NCBI RefSeq assembly: GCF_010560025.1
Contig: NZ_SAIY01000001.1
Span: forward strand, 1,035,404-1,099,403
Source of the DNA: Verrucosispora sioxanthis
GTDB lineage: Bacteria; Actinomycetota; Actinomycetes; Mycobacteriales; Micromonosporaceae
Length of the DNA stretch: 64,000 bases
Direction of reading: 5' to 3'
The position numbers and the translations under genes are program-made. The notes under the pieces were generated by a model that was not told the origin of the DNA, made no database searches, and saw nothing but the letters and a program-made list of their open reading frames with translations. This document shows positions 18,126 through 28,996 of this stretch, one piece after another (within the stretch, counting starts at the first letter, position 1; each line of letters starts with the position of its first letter).

Positions 18126-18977
18126 GTGGATGTTTCAATCGTCGTTCTGACCTGGGAAGACTTCGAGCGGACGAACGCCTGCGTGAGATCGCTGCCGTCC
18201 GCCGCTGAGGTTGTCGTCGTGGACAACGGCAGCGCCGCTGACATCAGCTCGGCCCTACAGGCAATGTGCGACGAGACCGGAGCCCGGTACCTCCGTTCGG
18301 AGGTGAACCTTGGCTACGCGAAGGGCATGAACCTGGGAGTACGGCACACCACCCGGTCCCGCGTGGTCTTGTCCAACAACGACATCGTCGTTCGAACCGG
18401 CGCCGTCGAGGAGTTGTCCGCGCGTCTCGACGATCCGACGGTCGGGGCCGCGTTTCCGACCGTCCTCGACGTGAACGGCGCGGACCAGACAGCGGCCGGA
18501 CGCTTCCTGACCGTGGCTGCCGGGCTCGCGCACGCCACCGGACTGAGCCTGGTACTACCGCGCCTGCGGATAGTCTCCCCGCCCGAACAGGGCGACTGGT
18601 TCTCCGGGCCCTTCGTGGCGATCCGCCGGGAAACCCTCGACGCCATCGGCGGCGTCGACGAGTCCTCCTTCTTCTACTCCGAGGATCTACGGCTGTGTTG
18701 GGCGGTCCGGCGGCTGGGGCTGCGCCTCGCCTACGTACCGGCGGCCGTCGTGACCCACGAGGACGACGCGAGCGCCAAGCGACGGTGGCCGCCGGAGGAG
18801 ATCTCGCGCCGACAGACCCGCGAGTTCATCCGGGCGAGTCGCGAGCTTGCTGGCTGGCGCGGAAGGATCGCCTGTTCCGCCTACACCCTCGGAGTGCTGC
18901 TACGGGCCGGGGTGGGTGGCGGTGCCACCCGTCGGGCGGTGGCCCGGGGCGCCATCGAAGGACTGCGTGCTCGATGA
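18126..18977 (+). CDS. Family 2 glycosyltransferase
   Basis: 283 residues from the GTG at 18126, two bases after the flippase stop. GT-A fold motifs: SIVVLTWEDFERTNAC at the start, VVVDNGSAAD for the nucleotide site, SEVNLGYAKGMNLG and the metal-binding region LSNNDIVV, then DWFSGPFVAIRRETL and FFYSEDLRLCWAVRRLG. The pattern is that of rhamnosyltransferase-like GT2 enzymes that add sugars to a lipid-linked repeat unit in the cytoplasm. Sugar unknown. Confidence 0.88.
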   Translation: MDVSIVVLTWEDFERTNACVRSLPSAAEVVVVDNGSAADISSALQAMCDETGARYLRSEVNLGYAKGMNLGVRHTTRSRVVLSNNDIVVRTGAVEELSARLDDPTVGAAFPTVLDVNGADQTAAGRFLTVAAGLAHATGLSLVLPRLRIVSPPEQGDWFSGPFVAIRRETLDAIGGVDESSFFYSEDLRLCWAVRRLGLRLAYVPAAVVTHEDDASAKRRWPPEEISRRQTREFIRASRELAGWRGRIACSAYTLGVLLRAGVGGGATRRAVARGAIEGLRAR

Positions 18978-20059
18978 GGGTCCTATTCGTGTGCACGACG
19001 GGTGGTGCCGGACGACGGCAACTTGGCGGCGCTGAGCGATTTCTCGCCGAGATGCTGCCGGCGCTGGCCGAGCAGGGGGTGGAGGTGCTGGCCGCCACGC
19101 CCGACGACGAGGTGGCGGCGACGCTCCGCGACTCGGGAATCAGGTGGTTCAGGCTCGCAGCCACCCGACGGGTCGATCTTGACTACGCGCGGGACATTCG
19201 GCGGCTCGTCGACGAGTCGCGGCCGGACGTGGTGAGCGCCCACCTGCTCTCCGCCGCGATGCACGCCAGAGCCGGGCTCGGCGTCAAGGGCCGGCAGACT
19301 CCGCTGGTGGTCGCACTGCACAACAGCTTGTGGCAGTACCGTGACGCCGCAGCGTCGTTGCGCGGAAAAGCCGCGGTGCAGGCGAACATCACGCTCGACC
19401 TGATCGCTCGTCGACTACGACCGCACGCAACCGTCGCGGTCTCCGCCTTCGAGGCGGAGGAGCTGCGGGTGCGCGGACGGGTCGACAACGTACGTGTGAT
19501 CACAAATCCGTTACCTGCGATCTGGCCGACGGCAGGCCTCACGTCGCTCCGTCCACCGACCGAATCGATCCGGGTGGGCTTCCTCGGTCGACTCGAGCGA
19601 GAAAAGGGCGCGGACCTTCTCACCGACATCGCGGATGCACTCGCTGATGCCGAGTTCCTGGTCGCCGGAGCCGGAACACTGCCCATCGCGGCTCGTCCCA
19701 ACATCAGACTCGTCGGCCGCGTGGATGCCGCATCGTTCCTACCGACGCTCGATTGTCTGCTCGTACCATCCCGAGTGGAATCCTTCGGACGTAGCGCGCT
19801 GGAGGCGATGTCCCTCGGCGTTCCGGTCGTGCACTCCGGAGTCGGCGGGCTGGCGGAGATCACTCGGCGGGGTGCGGGTGTGCTTGCCTACCAGGCGGAC
19901 CTGACGACACCGGCGATCACCGCCGCCATCCGTGCGGCTACTCGTCCGGGCAGCGACCCGGGGCATCGGCGCGAGTTGGCCCGGGAGTACGCATCCGAGC
20001 ACTCCTTCACCCGATGCGTCAAGAACTGGTTTGACCTGTACCGAGCGGTCAGCAGATGA
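18974..20059 (+). CDS. Family 4 glycosyltransferase
   Basis: 361 residues, ATG overlapping the previous stop. It has the GT-B N-domain (VLFVCTTGGAG, GGAERFLAEMLPALAEQG) and the GT4 C-domain: VGFLGRLEREKGADLL, NIRLVGRVDAA and the nucleotide-sugar site VPSRVESFGRSALEAMSLGVP with its E-x7-E pair. Acts in the cytoplasm on the lipid-linked unit, retaining mechanism by family. Donor and acceptor unknown. Confidence 0.88.
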   Translation: MRVLFVCTTGGAGRRQLGGAERFLAEMLPALAEQGVEVLAATPDDEVAATLRDSGIRWFRLAATRRVDLDYARDIRRLVDESRPDVVSAHLLSAAMHARAGLGVKGRQTPLVVALHNSLWQYRDAAASLRGKAAVQANITLDLIARRLRPHATVAVSAFEAEELRVRGRVDNVRVITNPLPAIWPTAGLTSLRPPTESIRVGFLGRLEREKGADLLTDIADALADAEFLVAGAGTLPIAARPNIRLVGRVDAASFLPTLDCLLVPSRVESFGRSALEAMSLGVPVVHSGVGGLAEITRRGAGVLAYQADLTTPAITAAIRAATRPGSDPGHRRELAREYASEHSFTRCVKNWFDLYRAVSR

Positions 20060-21477
20060 CGCCACGCCAACCTGACGAGCATGGCGCCCGGCTGCCGAAT
20101 TCGGCATCGAGCCCCGACCCTGCACCAGGAGAGGTGACAGGGAAACCGATGCTCCCCGCTGAGAAACGGCTTTGGTCGGTCGGCATCCCCTTTGTCTCTG
20201 GCACGCTGCTGTTCATGTCCGTGTGGGACACCGGTGCTGCCGTGACACTTGCCTTGGCGGTAGCGGCCCTGCTCGCAGCGAGGTCGCGGATGTGGGGTTT
20301 GGCCGCATGTACAGCCGCCTGGGGTGCCACCTTCCTCGCCGTACTTACCGTTCCCGGCCCCTACGACTCCTGGGCTGGCGAGGCGGTGTTGCCGGTCCTC
20401 GCCGGATACGTGGCCGTGTTCCTGACCGCGTGGGCTGTCGGACGGCGACTGACGGTACGGCGCGACGGCGTCGAGTCGCGTCGGCCGACGCTTTCATGGC
20501 CCAGTCAACGGCGCCTGCTGACATACCTCTTCGTTCTGCTCGGTATCGCGGCCGCGACGTCGGCCCTCCGGTTCCAGGGGGTGGTGCCACCACTGCTGGC
20601 CGACAACCCGGACGCGGCACGGCAGGTGCTGCGGGAACAGTCGAACATCGTCATCGGGCTGCTTTCCGAAGCGTGGACCCTCGGGATGGCGGTCTCCCTC
20701 CTGCGCGCCCTGTCTCGAAACTGGCGGACATCGCTCATCTACTACGCTCTCGCCGGCGTCTTCGCCGTGGGCGCTGCCCTCGGCGCGAGCAAGAACTCCG
20801 TGCTCGTCGGGATCGCGCCCGCGCTGATCGCCGCCCTGTCGATGTACCGCCCGAGGCGGCGAGCGACGAAAGCCTTCCCGAAGACCCCGGTCATCCTTCT
20901 CATCGGCCTGGCGGTCCTCGGCACTGCCGTCTTCCTCGGCGGGCAGCGCACGATGGCGGGGACCGGTTCGTTCGAGAACGAGTTCCGGTCCCAGTACGGC
21001 GGCAACGCCGTGGCCAGCAGCGTCGGCTCGCTCGACCTGTCCCTGAGCTCGTCCACGGAGACATTCGGCCGGCTCTGGTCCCAACGGGAGCACCTGGACC
21101 CGAGGTACGGCGCGTACTCCCTGACATTTCTGGGCTCCCGTGTCGAGCCACTGGTCGGCGAGGCGGATTTGTACGCGGTGACGTCCCAACTCAGCCAGCC
21201 GTACCACATGAACACCGCGACGTTCGTTGCCATACCGCTGCTCGATTTCGGAGCGGCCGGTGCAGTCCTCTTTCTCGCCGCCCTAGGACTGGTGGTCGGC
21301 GCGGCCGAACGTCGGCTCGAGTTCACCACCGCACCCGCCGGACAGTTGGGCCGGGGCTTCATCGTGTATTTCGCCATGTTCGGCCTGTACGAGCTCTACC
21401 CGTTCATCTATCCGACCTGGCTGAGCCTGGTACCCGGGCTCTACGTCCTACACCGGCTGGGGAGATCCGCGACGTGA
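20056..21477 (+). CDS. Wzy-like polysaccharide repeat-unit polymerase
   Basis: 473 residues, ATG overlapping the previous stop by four bases. A polar start of about 38 residues precedes ten or more membrane helices. A large external loop (TMAGTGSFENEFRSQYGG to QLSQPYHMNTATFV) sits between later helices, as in O-antigen polymerases, which join repeat units outside the membrane. Polymerases share little sequence, so the call rests on helix pattern, the long loop and the place beside a flippase and glycosyltransferases. Confidence 0.72.
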   Translation: MTPRQPDEHGARLPNSASSPDPAPGEVTGKPMLPAEKRLWSVGIPFVSGTLLFMSVWDTGAAVTLALAVAALLAARSRMWGLAACTAAWGATFLAVLTVPGPYDSWAGEAVLPVLAGYVAVFLTAWAVGRRLTVRRDGVESRRPTLSWPSQRRLLTYLFVLLGIAAATSALRFQGVVPPLLADNPDAARQVLREQSNIVIGLLSEAWTLGMAVSLLRALSRNWRTSLIYYALAGVFAVGAALGASKNSVLVGIAPALIAALSMYRPRRRATKAFPKTPVILLIGLAVLGTAVFLGGQRTMAGTGSFENEFRSQYGGNAVASSVGSLDLSLSSSTETFGRLWSQREHLDPRYGAYSLTFLGSRVEPLVGEADLYAVTSQLSQPYHMNTATFVAIPLLDFGAAGAVLFLAALGLVVGAAERRLEFTTAPAGQLGRGFIVYFAMFGLYELYPFIYPTWLSLVPGLYVLHRLGRSAT

Positions 21478-22400
21478 GCGAGACGTCTGCCACGGGCCTG
21501 ACGGTGGTCACCGTCCTGTACCGGTCGGGCGACATGCTGGCCGAGACGCTGCCGACGTGGGTACGCGCCGTCAGTGAACTCCCGGTTCGGTTCGTCTTCG
21601 CCGACAACTGTCCCGGTGACGGCTGCGAGGCGATCATCGCGGGTTGTCTGGGTGACGCCTCGTACACCTATCTTCCCGACTCCTCGAATCCCGGTTTCGC
21701 GGAAGGCTGTAACCGCGCCGTCGCAGCCGCGACGACGAGCCACGTCCTGCTGCTGAATCCGGACGTCTGGCTGCCCGAGGACGGCCTGGCCCGCGTCTGG
21801 GCCACCGTCGCGGCGAATCCCGACGGCCCGATCGCGGTAGGTCTTTCCATGTACGGCGGCGCGTACGTCGGCATCGACCTTCACCCGATCGCCCTCTTCA
21901 TCGACCGGGTGGCGACGGTGTCCCGAGGTCCGCTCGGGCCGTCGGGTGGCGCGGCGGTCTTTCCCACCGACCTGTTCCGACGGTTCGGCGGGTTCCACGA
22001 GCATCTGTTCGCCTGGGGGGAGGACGCCGACCTGGCCTTCCGGCTCTATGCCTCGGGCCTACGCACTCGCCCGCTGGACCTGGTGCTACCGCACGCGGGC
22101 GGTCACAGCGTCGAGGGCGACAGCAGCCTTCAGGGGTTCCGGGCCCGACTTTTGGCACGCAACCGGCTCCTCGTAGCGGCCCGGACCTTCACCTGGCCAC
22201 TGCTGCTCGTCGCGGTTCCCGTGCTGACACTCGCCCACCTCGCACTGGCCGCCCGCCGCGCCCGGCAAGGGCTGCTACGGCCGTTCCTTCGCGGTGTCGG
22301 GCGCGGCCTGGTCGAGGCGCCGGCCGCCCGCCGGCAGTGGAACGGCAAGAGATTCGGCTTCGTGTCCCTGTGCCGCTACCTGACAGTTCGGAGAGCGTGA
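21474..22400 (+). CDS. Family 2 glycosyltransferase
   Basis: 308 residues from the GTG at 21474 that overlaps the polymerase stop. Motifs: TVVTVLYRSGDML, RFVFADNCPGDG, SSNPGFAEGCNRAV, LLLNPDVWLPEDG, PSGGAAVFPTDLF and LFAWGEDADLAFRLYASG, which fit a GT2 GT-A fold of the rhamnosyltransferase-like type. A hydrophobic C-terminal part (WPLLLVAVPVLTLAHLALA) suggests membrane attachment. Ends in overlap with the next GT2 gene. Confidence 0.86.
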   Translation: MSETSATGLTVVTVLYRSGDMLAETLPTWVRAVSELPVRFVFADNCPGDGCEAIIAGCLGDASYTYLPDSSNPGFAEGCNRAVAAATTSHVLLLNPDVWLPEDGLARVWATVAANPDGPIAVGLSMYGGAYVGIDLHPIALFIDRVATVSRGPLGPSGGAAVFPTDLFRRFGGFHEHLFAWGEDADLAFRLYASGLRTRPLDLVLPHAGGHSVEGDSSLQGFRARLLARNRLLVAARTFTWPLLLVAVPVLTLAHLALAARRARQGLLRPFLRGVGRGLVEAPAARRQWNGKRFGFVSLCRYLTVRRA

Positions 22401-23242
22401 TGACTGAACGTAGGTGGAGCGTCGTCACGGTCACCTACAACTCGGCGGAGACCCTGCGCCGCTGTTGGCACAACGAATCCAGACCGTACGAGTGGATCGT
22501 CGTCGACAACTGCTCCGCCGACGACTCGGTACAGGTGGCGGAGAAACTGGGTGCCCGAGTCATCCAACTGGCGGAGAACGTTGGCTTTGCCAAGGCCAAC
22601 AACATCGGGCTACGCGAGGCGGGTGAGTACGTTCTGTTCGCGAACCCGGATCTCGAGCTTCGCCCTGATGGTCTCACCGTGTTGAAACGGCACCTTGACG
22701 TGCACGGCGGGCTGGTTGCGCCCCAGTTGCTCTCGGCGGAGGGCATTCCACAGCCCAACGGCCGCGGCTTCCCGTACGCGACGGCGAAGCTGGGTAACCG
22801 GCGCGTCTGGCCGCTGAACCGGCTGCACGGGTCGTACCGCATCCTGGCCGGTCCCGGCGAGTCGGTCTACGTCGCCTGGGTCATGGGCGCGGCGGTAGCG
22901 GCGCGTACGGCGGAGTTCGTCGAGTTGGGTGGGTGGGACGAGCGGTTCTTTCTCTACTACGAGGATCACGAGCTCGGTCTACGCTCGTGGCAACTCGGCC
23001 GCCCGGTCGTCCTGCTCGGTGATGTCCGTTGGACCCATCATTGGGCCCGCGCGACAAACTCAGTGCACTGGTCACGGGCACACAACCTTGAACTGCGCAG
23101 TGCTCGGACCTTCTTCGGCATCTTTCCCGAGTTCCTGATCGGACTGCCGCCGGCATCCCGACGGCACCGGACCGCCGCCCGCCTGGTCGGCTCGCCCGTG
23201 AATGCGGAACCGGGTGTACAGCGGTGTCAACCACCCCGGTAA
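22400..23242 (+). CDS. Family 2 glycosyltransferase (WbbL-like)
   Basis: 280 residues from the ATG at 22400, sharing one base with the previous stop. Motifs: SVVTVTYNSAETL, IVVDNCSADDSV, ENVGFAKANNIGLREAGEY, LFANPDLELRPDG, VMGAAVAARTAEFVELGG and FFLYYEDHELGLRSW. These match the dTDP-rhamnosyltransferase-like group, though the donor cannot be fixed from sequence. Last of the overlapping cytoplasmic glycosyltransferases; a 67-base gap follows. Confidence 0.87.
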   Translation: MTERRWSVVTVTYNSAETLRRCWHNESRPYEWIVVDNCSADDSVQVAEKLGARVIQLAENVGFAKANNIGLREAGEYVLFANPDLELRPDGLTVLKRHLDVHGGLVAPQLLSAEGIPQPNGRGFPYATAKLGNRRVWPLNRLHGSYRILAGPGESVYVAWVMGAAVAARTAEFVELGGWDERFFLYYEDHELGLRSWQLGRPVVLLGDVRWTHHWARATNSVHWSRAHNLELRSARTFFGIFPEFLIGLPPASRRHRTAARLVGSPVNAEPGVQRCQPPR

Positions 23243-23309
23243 CCCTGCCGGCGCTCATCGCGACAGTTTCCCCCGCCGCGACAATGCCTGCCCTTGGTAG
23301 CGTCTCGCC

Positions 23310-25001
23310 GTGCCCGAGACGCGCCGCCTCCCGGTCCACCCCGCCTTGGCGGCTGCTGCGCCAGCCCAGTCCCGTTACGGCCGGCAGACGGCTTCCGGGG
23401 CGGCACCCTCGATCGTGAAGGCCCTGGGCCGGCTCCCCTACTGGTCGCTTGCCGGCATCATCGTCGGGTTTGGTGCGGTGTTGCGGATCCGGCAGTGGAC
23501 GTTCGGGCGCAGCTTCTGGAGCGACGAACTGTACGTGGCTCACAACCTGCGCGAGCGAAGTTACCTGGAGTTGCTGGAGCCGCTCGCCTTCAGCCAATCG
23601 GCCCCGCCAGGTTGGCTCTGGCTCGAACGGCTCTCCCTCCAGCTGTTCGGCCCACCGGAACAGTCGATGCGGCTCGTACCGCTGCTCTTCGGGCTGGCGC
23701 TGCTGCCGCTGGTCGGCTGGCTCGGACGGCGGCTCATGCCGCCACTCACCGCGCTCACCGCTCTGCTGCTGGTCGCGATCGCACCCTTCCTCATCGCCTA
23801 CTCGAACGAACTCAAGCCGTACAGCGCCGAGGCATTCTGCGTGACGCTGCTCGTGGGAACGGCTCTCCTCCTGACCCGCCGGAACAGGTTGACCCGGCGC
23901 AGTGGCATCGAGTTCTGGGGAATCGCACTTGTCACGTCCGTACTGAGCATCATGGCCATACCGGTCGCCGCTGCGCTCGGCGTGTTGATTGGGCTGCACA
24001 CGCTCGTCAGTCCGGGACAGCGGTGGGTGCAGCGGGTGCGTGAACTGGGCCGCTTCCTGCTGCCCACGCCAATCTGGATCATCGCTGCGCTGTGGATCTA
24101 TGTAGCGGTCCTGGCACCCGGTCAGAACGACGCCCATCTCCAGGCGTACTGGCTGGGCAAGGCGATCTACCCGTACCAGCCGCTCACGAACGTTCCCGCC
24201 ACCCTGGACTGGCTCGGTTCGACGTATCGCAGCCTGGCCCGCGTGCCGTTCGTGTCCTGGTCGGCCTGGATAGTCGTACCGTTGCTGGTCACCGGTGCGG
24301 TCCTGTGGTGGCGTCGCGTAGCCGCTCTCGCCGTATTGATTCTGGTCACTCCGCTGATGGTCGGACTGGTCGGCGCGGCCGCGTCGGTCTACCCGTTCAC
24401 CGGCCGGCTGGCGCTCTACACGGTGCCGGCTCTGCTGATGCTGGCCAGCCTCGCGGTGGCCGCGCCGGACGCCCGGCACGGCGTTCCCAGTCGCGTCCGC
24501 AGGGCGCTCGGTGCGGCGCTTGTCATCGCGCTGGCGGCTCCTCAGCTCGCCCTCGACGTGACGGCGTCAACCCGTCCACAACACGCCTTCCCGCAGGGTG
24601 GGGGTGCCAACGTGGCCGACTACCGGACCGCCCTGCGCCACCTGAGTGACGAGCGGCGTCCGGATGACCTGTTCCTCGCGACCCGGCTGTCCTGGAACTC
24701 GCAGTCCTACTACGGCCCGCCAGCCGACGGCTATGTGGCACCGGCTCCGCCCACCGGTTGTCCACAGCGGACCGTGGCGGAGCTGCTGGCCGGACGGTCC
24801 CGGGTCTGGCTGTTCCAGATCACCGACTGGGAGGAGATCGAGAACAGAGATGTCATCGTCCGCCTCGGCAGTCGCGGCGGAGCGGTCACGGAGCGAGTCT
24901 TCCGCGGTGCGCGCCTGGTTCGGATCGACCTTCCCGCCGACGTCACGGTAGGTGCCGACGTCTGTCTGGTCGCTCCACCCGACGGAGCCGCGGTGCGCTG
25001 A
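23310..25001 (+). CDS. Polytopic membrane glycosyltransferase (GT39/ArnT-like)
   Basis: 563 residues from a GTG. After a 45-residue polar start come about ten membrane helices. The first external loop carries FWSDELYVAHNLRE and SQSAPPGWLWLERL, the acidic and Pro-rich motifs of GT-C enzymes that take sugars from polyprenyl-phosphate donors outside the membrane. A soluble C-terminal region of about 130 residues follows (PDDLFLATRLSWNSQSYYG, RVWLFQITDWEEIEN). It likely decorates the polymer or a surface protein. End of the polysaccharide cluster, with a hairpin just after. Confidence 0.78.
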   Translation: MPETRRLPVHPALAAAAPAQSRYGRQTASGAAPSIVKALGRLPYWSLAGIIVGFGAVLRIRQWTFGRSFWSDELYVAHNLRERSYLELLEPLAFSQSAPPGWLWLERLSLQLFGPPEQSMRLVPLLFGLALLPLVGWLGRRLMPPLTALTALLLVAIAPFLIAYSNELKPYSAEAFCVTLLVGTALLLTRRNRLTRRSGIEFWGIALVTSVLSIMAIPVAAALGVLIGLHTLVSPGQRWVQRVRELGRFLLPTPIWIIAALWIYVAVLAPGQNDAHLQAYWLGKAIYPYQPLTNVPATLDWLGSTYRSLARVPFVSWSAWIVVPLLVTGAVLWWRRVAALAVLILVTPLMVGLVGAAASVYPFTGRLALYTVPALLMLASLAVAAPDARHGVPSRVRRALGAALVIALAAPQLALDVTASTRPQHAFPQGGGANVADYRTALRHLSDERRPDDLFLATRLSWNSQSYYGPPADGYVAPAPPTGCPQRTVAELLAGRSRVWLFQITDWEEIENRDVIVRLGSRGGAVTERVFRGARLVRIDLPADVTVGADVCLVAPPDGAAVR

Positions 25002-25004
25002 GGT

Positions 25005-25023
25005 CCGGCGGCGTCACCGCCGG
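25005..25023. terminator. Hairpin between convergent genes
   Basis: Perfect seven-base arms CCGGCGG/CCGCCGG with the loop CGTCA, starting four bases after the membrane glycosyltransferase stop and 37 bases beyond the stop of the convergent gene at 25060. It can serve both. Confidence 0.5.
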
Positions 25024-25059
25024 CCGGTGTCGGGCCCGGTGGACGATTTCGAAACCGGG

Positions 25060-26328
25060 TCAGCTGTTCCGGTGCCAGAGGTCCCGAAGCGCGTCCCAGT
25101 TGCCACCGAGCCCCGCGCCGCAGGGCGTCTCCAGATACAAGGAGCTGAGGCCGTCGTCGCGGCTCCACCAGATCCCGCAAACCGGCCGCCCGTCGTGGCC
25201 GTTGCCCGCGTACTCGACGTAGGCGCCTGGGGCTCCACTGGAGCCGCCGGTGCTCTGGGTGGCCTCCCTGAGACCCGGTGCGAGTGCCCGGCCGATGATG
25301 CCCATCTCCTGGCGGAAGGTCCGCGCGGCCTCCTTCGTGGCCGCCGACTCGTACCGGGCGAAATGCACGGCCACGCCGCGGTACCGGCAGAAGACGTGCC
25401 GGCTCTCACCGTCCAACAGTTCGGGACCACCGACCTCCGTGTCAACCGCGCATCCACCCATCTGCGCCAGCCAGGGCTCGGCGAGCGGCATGAGGTCCCC
25501 GTCGAACTTCGTCTTGTTCAACGAGTTCTGCGTCGCGTCGTACAGCGGCGGAGAGGCACTTACCGACGGATCGCCGGCCGGCTCGCCCGACCCGTCGAGC
25601 GCGCCGCCGACGAAGAACCCGGCACCACCGGCCAGCAGCGCGGTCAGCACCACACCGCCGATCCAGAGACGGAGCCGGTTACGCGGCGGACGTGCGACGG
25701 GTGCGATCCTGCGCCCACCGGACGAGTCGAACGGATCTACGGCGCCGAATGTGCCCGGCACCGCCGGACCGAATCCCGCATCCGATACCGGAGTCGCCGC
25801 GCCAGCGGACGGTGCCGACGTCCCCACCTGGGGCGCCCCCGGCGAGGCCGGCGCGCCAGAGATCGGGTGCGGAGCTCCGGACGCCGGCTGCTCGGGAATC
25901 TGCACCGACCGGTGCACGACAGGTGAGCCCGACACGAGCTGCGGGGCTCCGGAGACCGGCTGCGGAGCACCGGAAACCGGCTGTGGCGGCGCGGAGACGG
26001 GTGCCCTGGCCTCCGCCTGGATCGGCTGGTAGTCCACCCCGAGCGAGCGCATCAGCCGTTCCGCACCCGGCCCAGCTTCGGCGGGGTAGGCGACCCACGG
26101 CGCGGCGGCCGAGAAGTCGGCGTACGTGTACGGCACACCCTCGGGCACCTCGGCCAACGAGTTAGCCATTCCGGCGAACGCCTCCCGCCAACCCTCGGTG
26201 GCGGCGACGGTGGCATCCAGGACTGCCACCGTCACAAGGCGGCCCTGTTCATCGATGGCCGCCCACGCCTTGCCCACCGAAGACCCGCCCAGCATGTGGG
26301 TGAACCTGTAGGGCGTTCCCGGCTGCAT
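25060..26328 (-). CDS. Single-span membrane protein with kinase N-lobe-like start
   Basis: 422 residues from the ATG at 26328, which has GAAGGAG six bases before it. Residues 7-55 look like the small lobe of a serine/threonine kinase: YRFTHMLGGSSVGKAW resembles the glycine-rich loop and LVTVAVLDA the VAVKVL strand, but the lysine is Ala and the rest of the kinase is missing. Residues 108-212 are a Pro/Ser/Ala linker with repeated PVSGAPQ units. A membrane helix lies at about 219-243, followed by an extracellular domain with cysteines 293, 314, 384 and 403, enough for two disulfides. This is the layout of receptor kinases without a catalytic core. Function unknown; not part of the polysaccharide operon. 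Confidence 0.7.
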   Translation of the reverse strand: MQPGTPYRFTHMLGGSSVGKAWAAIDEQGRLVTVAVLDATVAATEGWREAFAGMANSLAEVPEGVPYTYADFSAAAPWVAYPAEAGPGAERLMRSLGVDYQPIQAEARAPVSAPPQPVSGAPQPVSGAPQLVSGSPVVHRSVQIPEQPASGAPHPISGAPASPGAPQVGTSAPSAGAATPVSDAGFGPAVPGTFGAVDPFDSSGGRRIAPVARPPRNRLRLWIGGVVLTALLAGGAGFFVGGALDGSGEPAGDPSVSASPPLYDATQNSLNKTKFDGDLMPLAEPWLAQMGGCAVDTEVGGPELLDGESRHVFCRYRGVAVHFARYESAATKEAARTFRQEMGIIGRALAPGLREATQSTGGSSGAPGAYVEYAGNGHDGRPVCGIWWSRDDGLSSLYLETPCGAGLGGNWDALRDLWHRNS

Positions 26329-26425
26329 GCCAACTCCTTCGCTCAACCGCCATGCGGATCCTACAGAGACGGCACCAACTGGCTCGGCCCGCCGCCGCTG
26401 GCCGCACAGAGCCCGGAGTTGCTTG

Positions 26426-26439
26426 ATGAAAGTTTTCAT
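26426..26439 (+). promoter_or_regulatory. Palindromic operator upstream of the hut regulator
   Basis: A perfect 14-base palindrome, ATGAAAGTTTTCAT, 34 bases before the chosen RpiR-type start at 26473. RpiR regulators commonly bind TGAAA/TTTCA half-sites, so this is probably where the regulator controls itself and the downstream hut genes. Low GC for this genome supports a promoter region. Confidence 0.55.
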
Positions 26440-26472
26440 GCATAGAGTCACCGGATGAATGAGGGAGTTGCC

Positions 26473-27303
26473 ATGGCGTCGGCGGAGCGGGTCGTCGGCC
26501 TGTTCGACGGCGTCCGGCTCACCCCGACGCAGCGGCGCATCGCGCACTGCCTGGTGCAGCACGCCCCCGCCATCGGCTACCTCTCCGCCGCCGAGGTCGC
26601 CGAGCTGGCCGGGGTCAGCCAGCCGTCGGTCACCCGGTTCGCGGTGGCGCTGGGCCACGACGGCTACCCGGCGCTGCGTCGTCGGCTGCGCGAGCTGACC
26701 GCCGCCGCGCCCGGCCCGACCACCGCCGGCAACGAACTTCAGCAGGCGGTACGCGCCGAGATCGGCAACCTGGACCGGTTGGCCGGTCAGTTGGCCGACC
26801 GGGAGCGGATCGCCGAGACCGGGCGTCTGCTGGCGGCCAGCCGACCGCTGCCGGTGCTCGGTCTGCGCTCGGCCGCGCCACTGGCCGCGTACTTCGCGTA
26901 CTTCGCCGCCAAGGTGCATCCCGACGTGCGGGTGCTCGACGACGGCGGCAGCCTGCTCACCGACCGCCTCGAACAGGCCGCCGAGGCGGGGGCGCGGGCG
27001 CTGCTGGCGTTCGTGCTGCCGCGTTATCCCCGGGAGACCCTGGAGGCGCTGCGCGAGGCCCGCGCGGCGCGGCTGACGGTCGTGGCGATCACCGACTCAC
27101 CGGTGAGTCCGGCGACCGAGCACGCCGACGTGGTGCTGCCCGCCGCGGTCGGCGCGCAACTGGTGTTCGACCTGCACACCGCTCCGATGACCCTGGCCAT
27201 GGTGCTGCTTCAGGCGATCTGCGACGCCGCCCCGGCCGAGACCCAGCGGCGGCTGGAGGCGTTCGAAGCCTCGGCGGCCCGTCGACAGTTGTTCCTCGGT
27301 TAG
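26473..27303 (+). CDS. RpiR/MurR-family regulator of histidine utilisation
   Basis: 276 residues from the ATG at 26473, chosen because GAGGGAG lies five bases ahead; an ATG at 26455 lies before that site. N-terminal helix-turn-helix of the RpiR type at about 1-72 ([40 protein letters not shown]) and a C-terminal SIS domain at about 105-240 ([50 protein letters not shown]). SIS domains usually bind phosphosugars; which ligand reports histidine supply here is unknown. hutU starts 16 bases on, so regulator and hut genes form one transcript. Confidence 0.85.
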   Translation: MASAERVVGLFDGVRLTPTQRRIAHCLVQHAPAIGYLSAAEVAELAGVSQPSVTRFAVALGHDGYPALRRRLRELTAAAPGPTTAGNELQQAVRAEIGNLDRLAGQLADRERIAETGRLLAASRPLPVLGLRSAAPLAAYFAYFAAKVHPDVRVLDDGGSLLTDRLEQAAEAGARALLAFVLPRYPRETLEALREARAARLTVVAITDSPVSPATEHADVVLPAAVGAQLVFDLHTAPMTLAMVLLQAICDAAPAETQRRLEAFEASAARRQLFLG

Positions 27304-27319
27304 GAGGAGGAGAACCACG

Positions 27320-28992
<1,673 letters not shown>

Positions 28993-28996
<4 letters not shown>

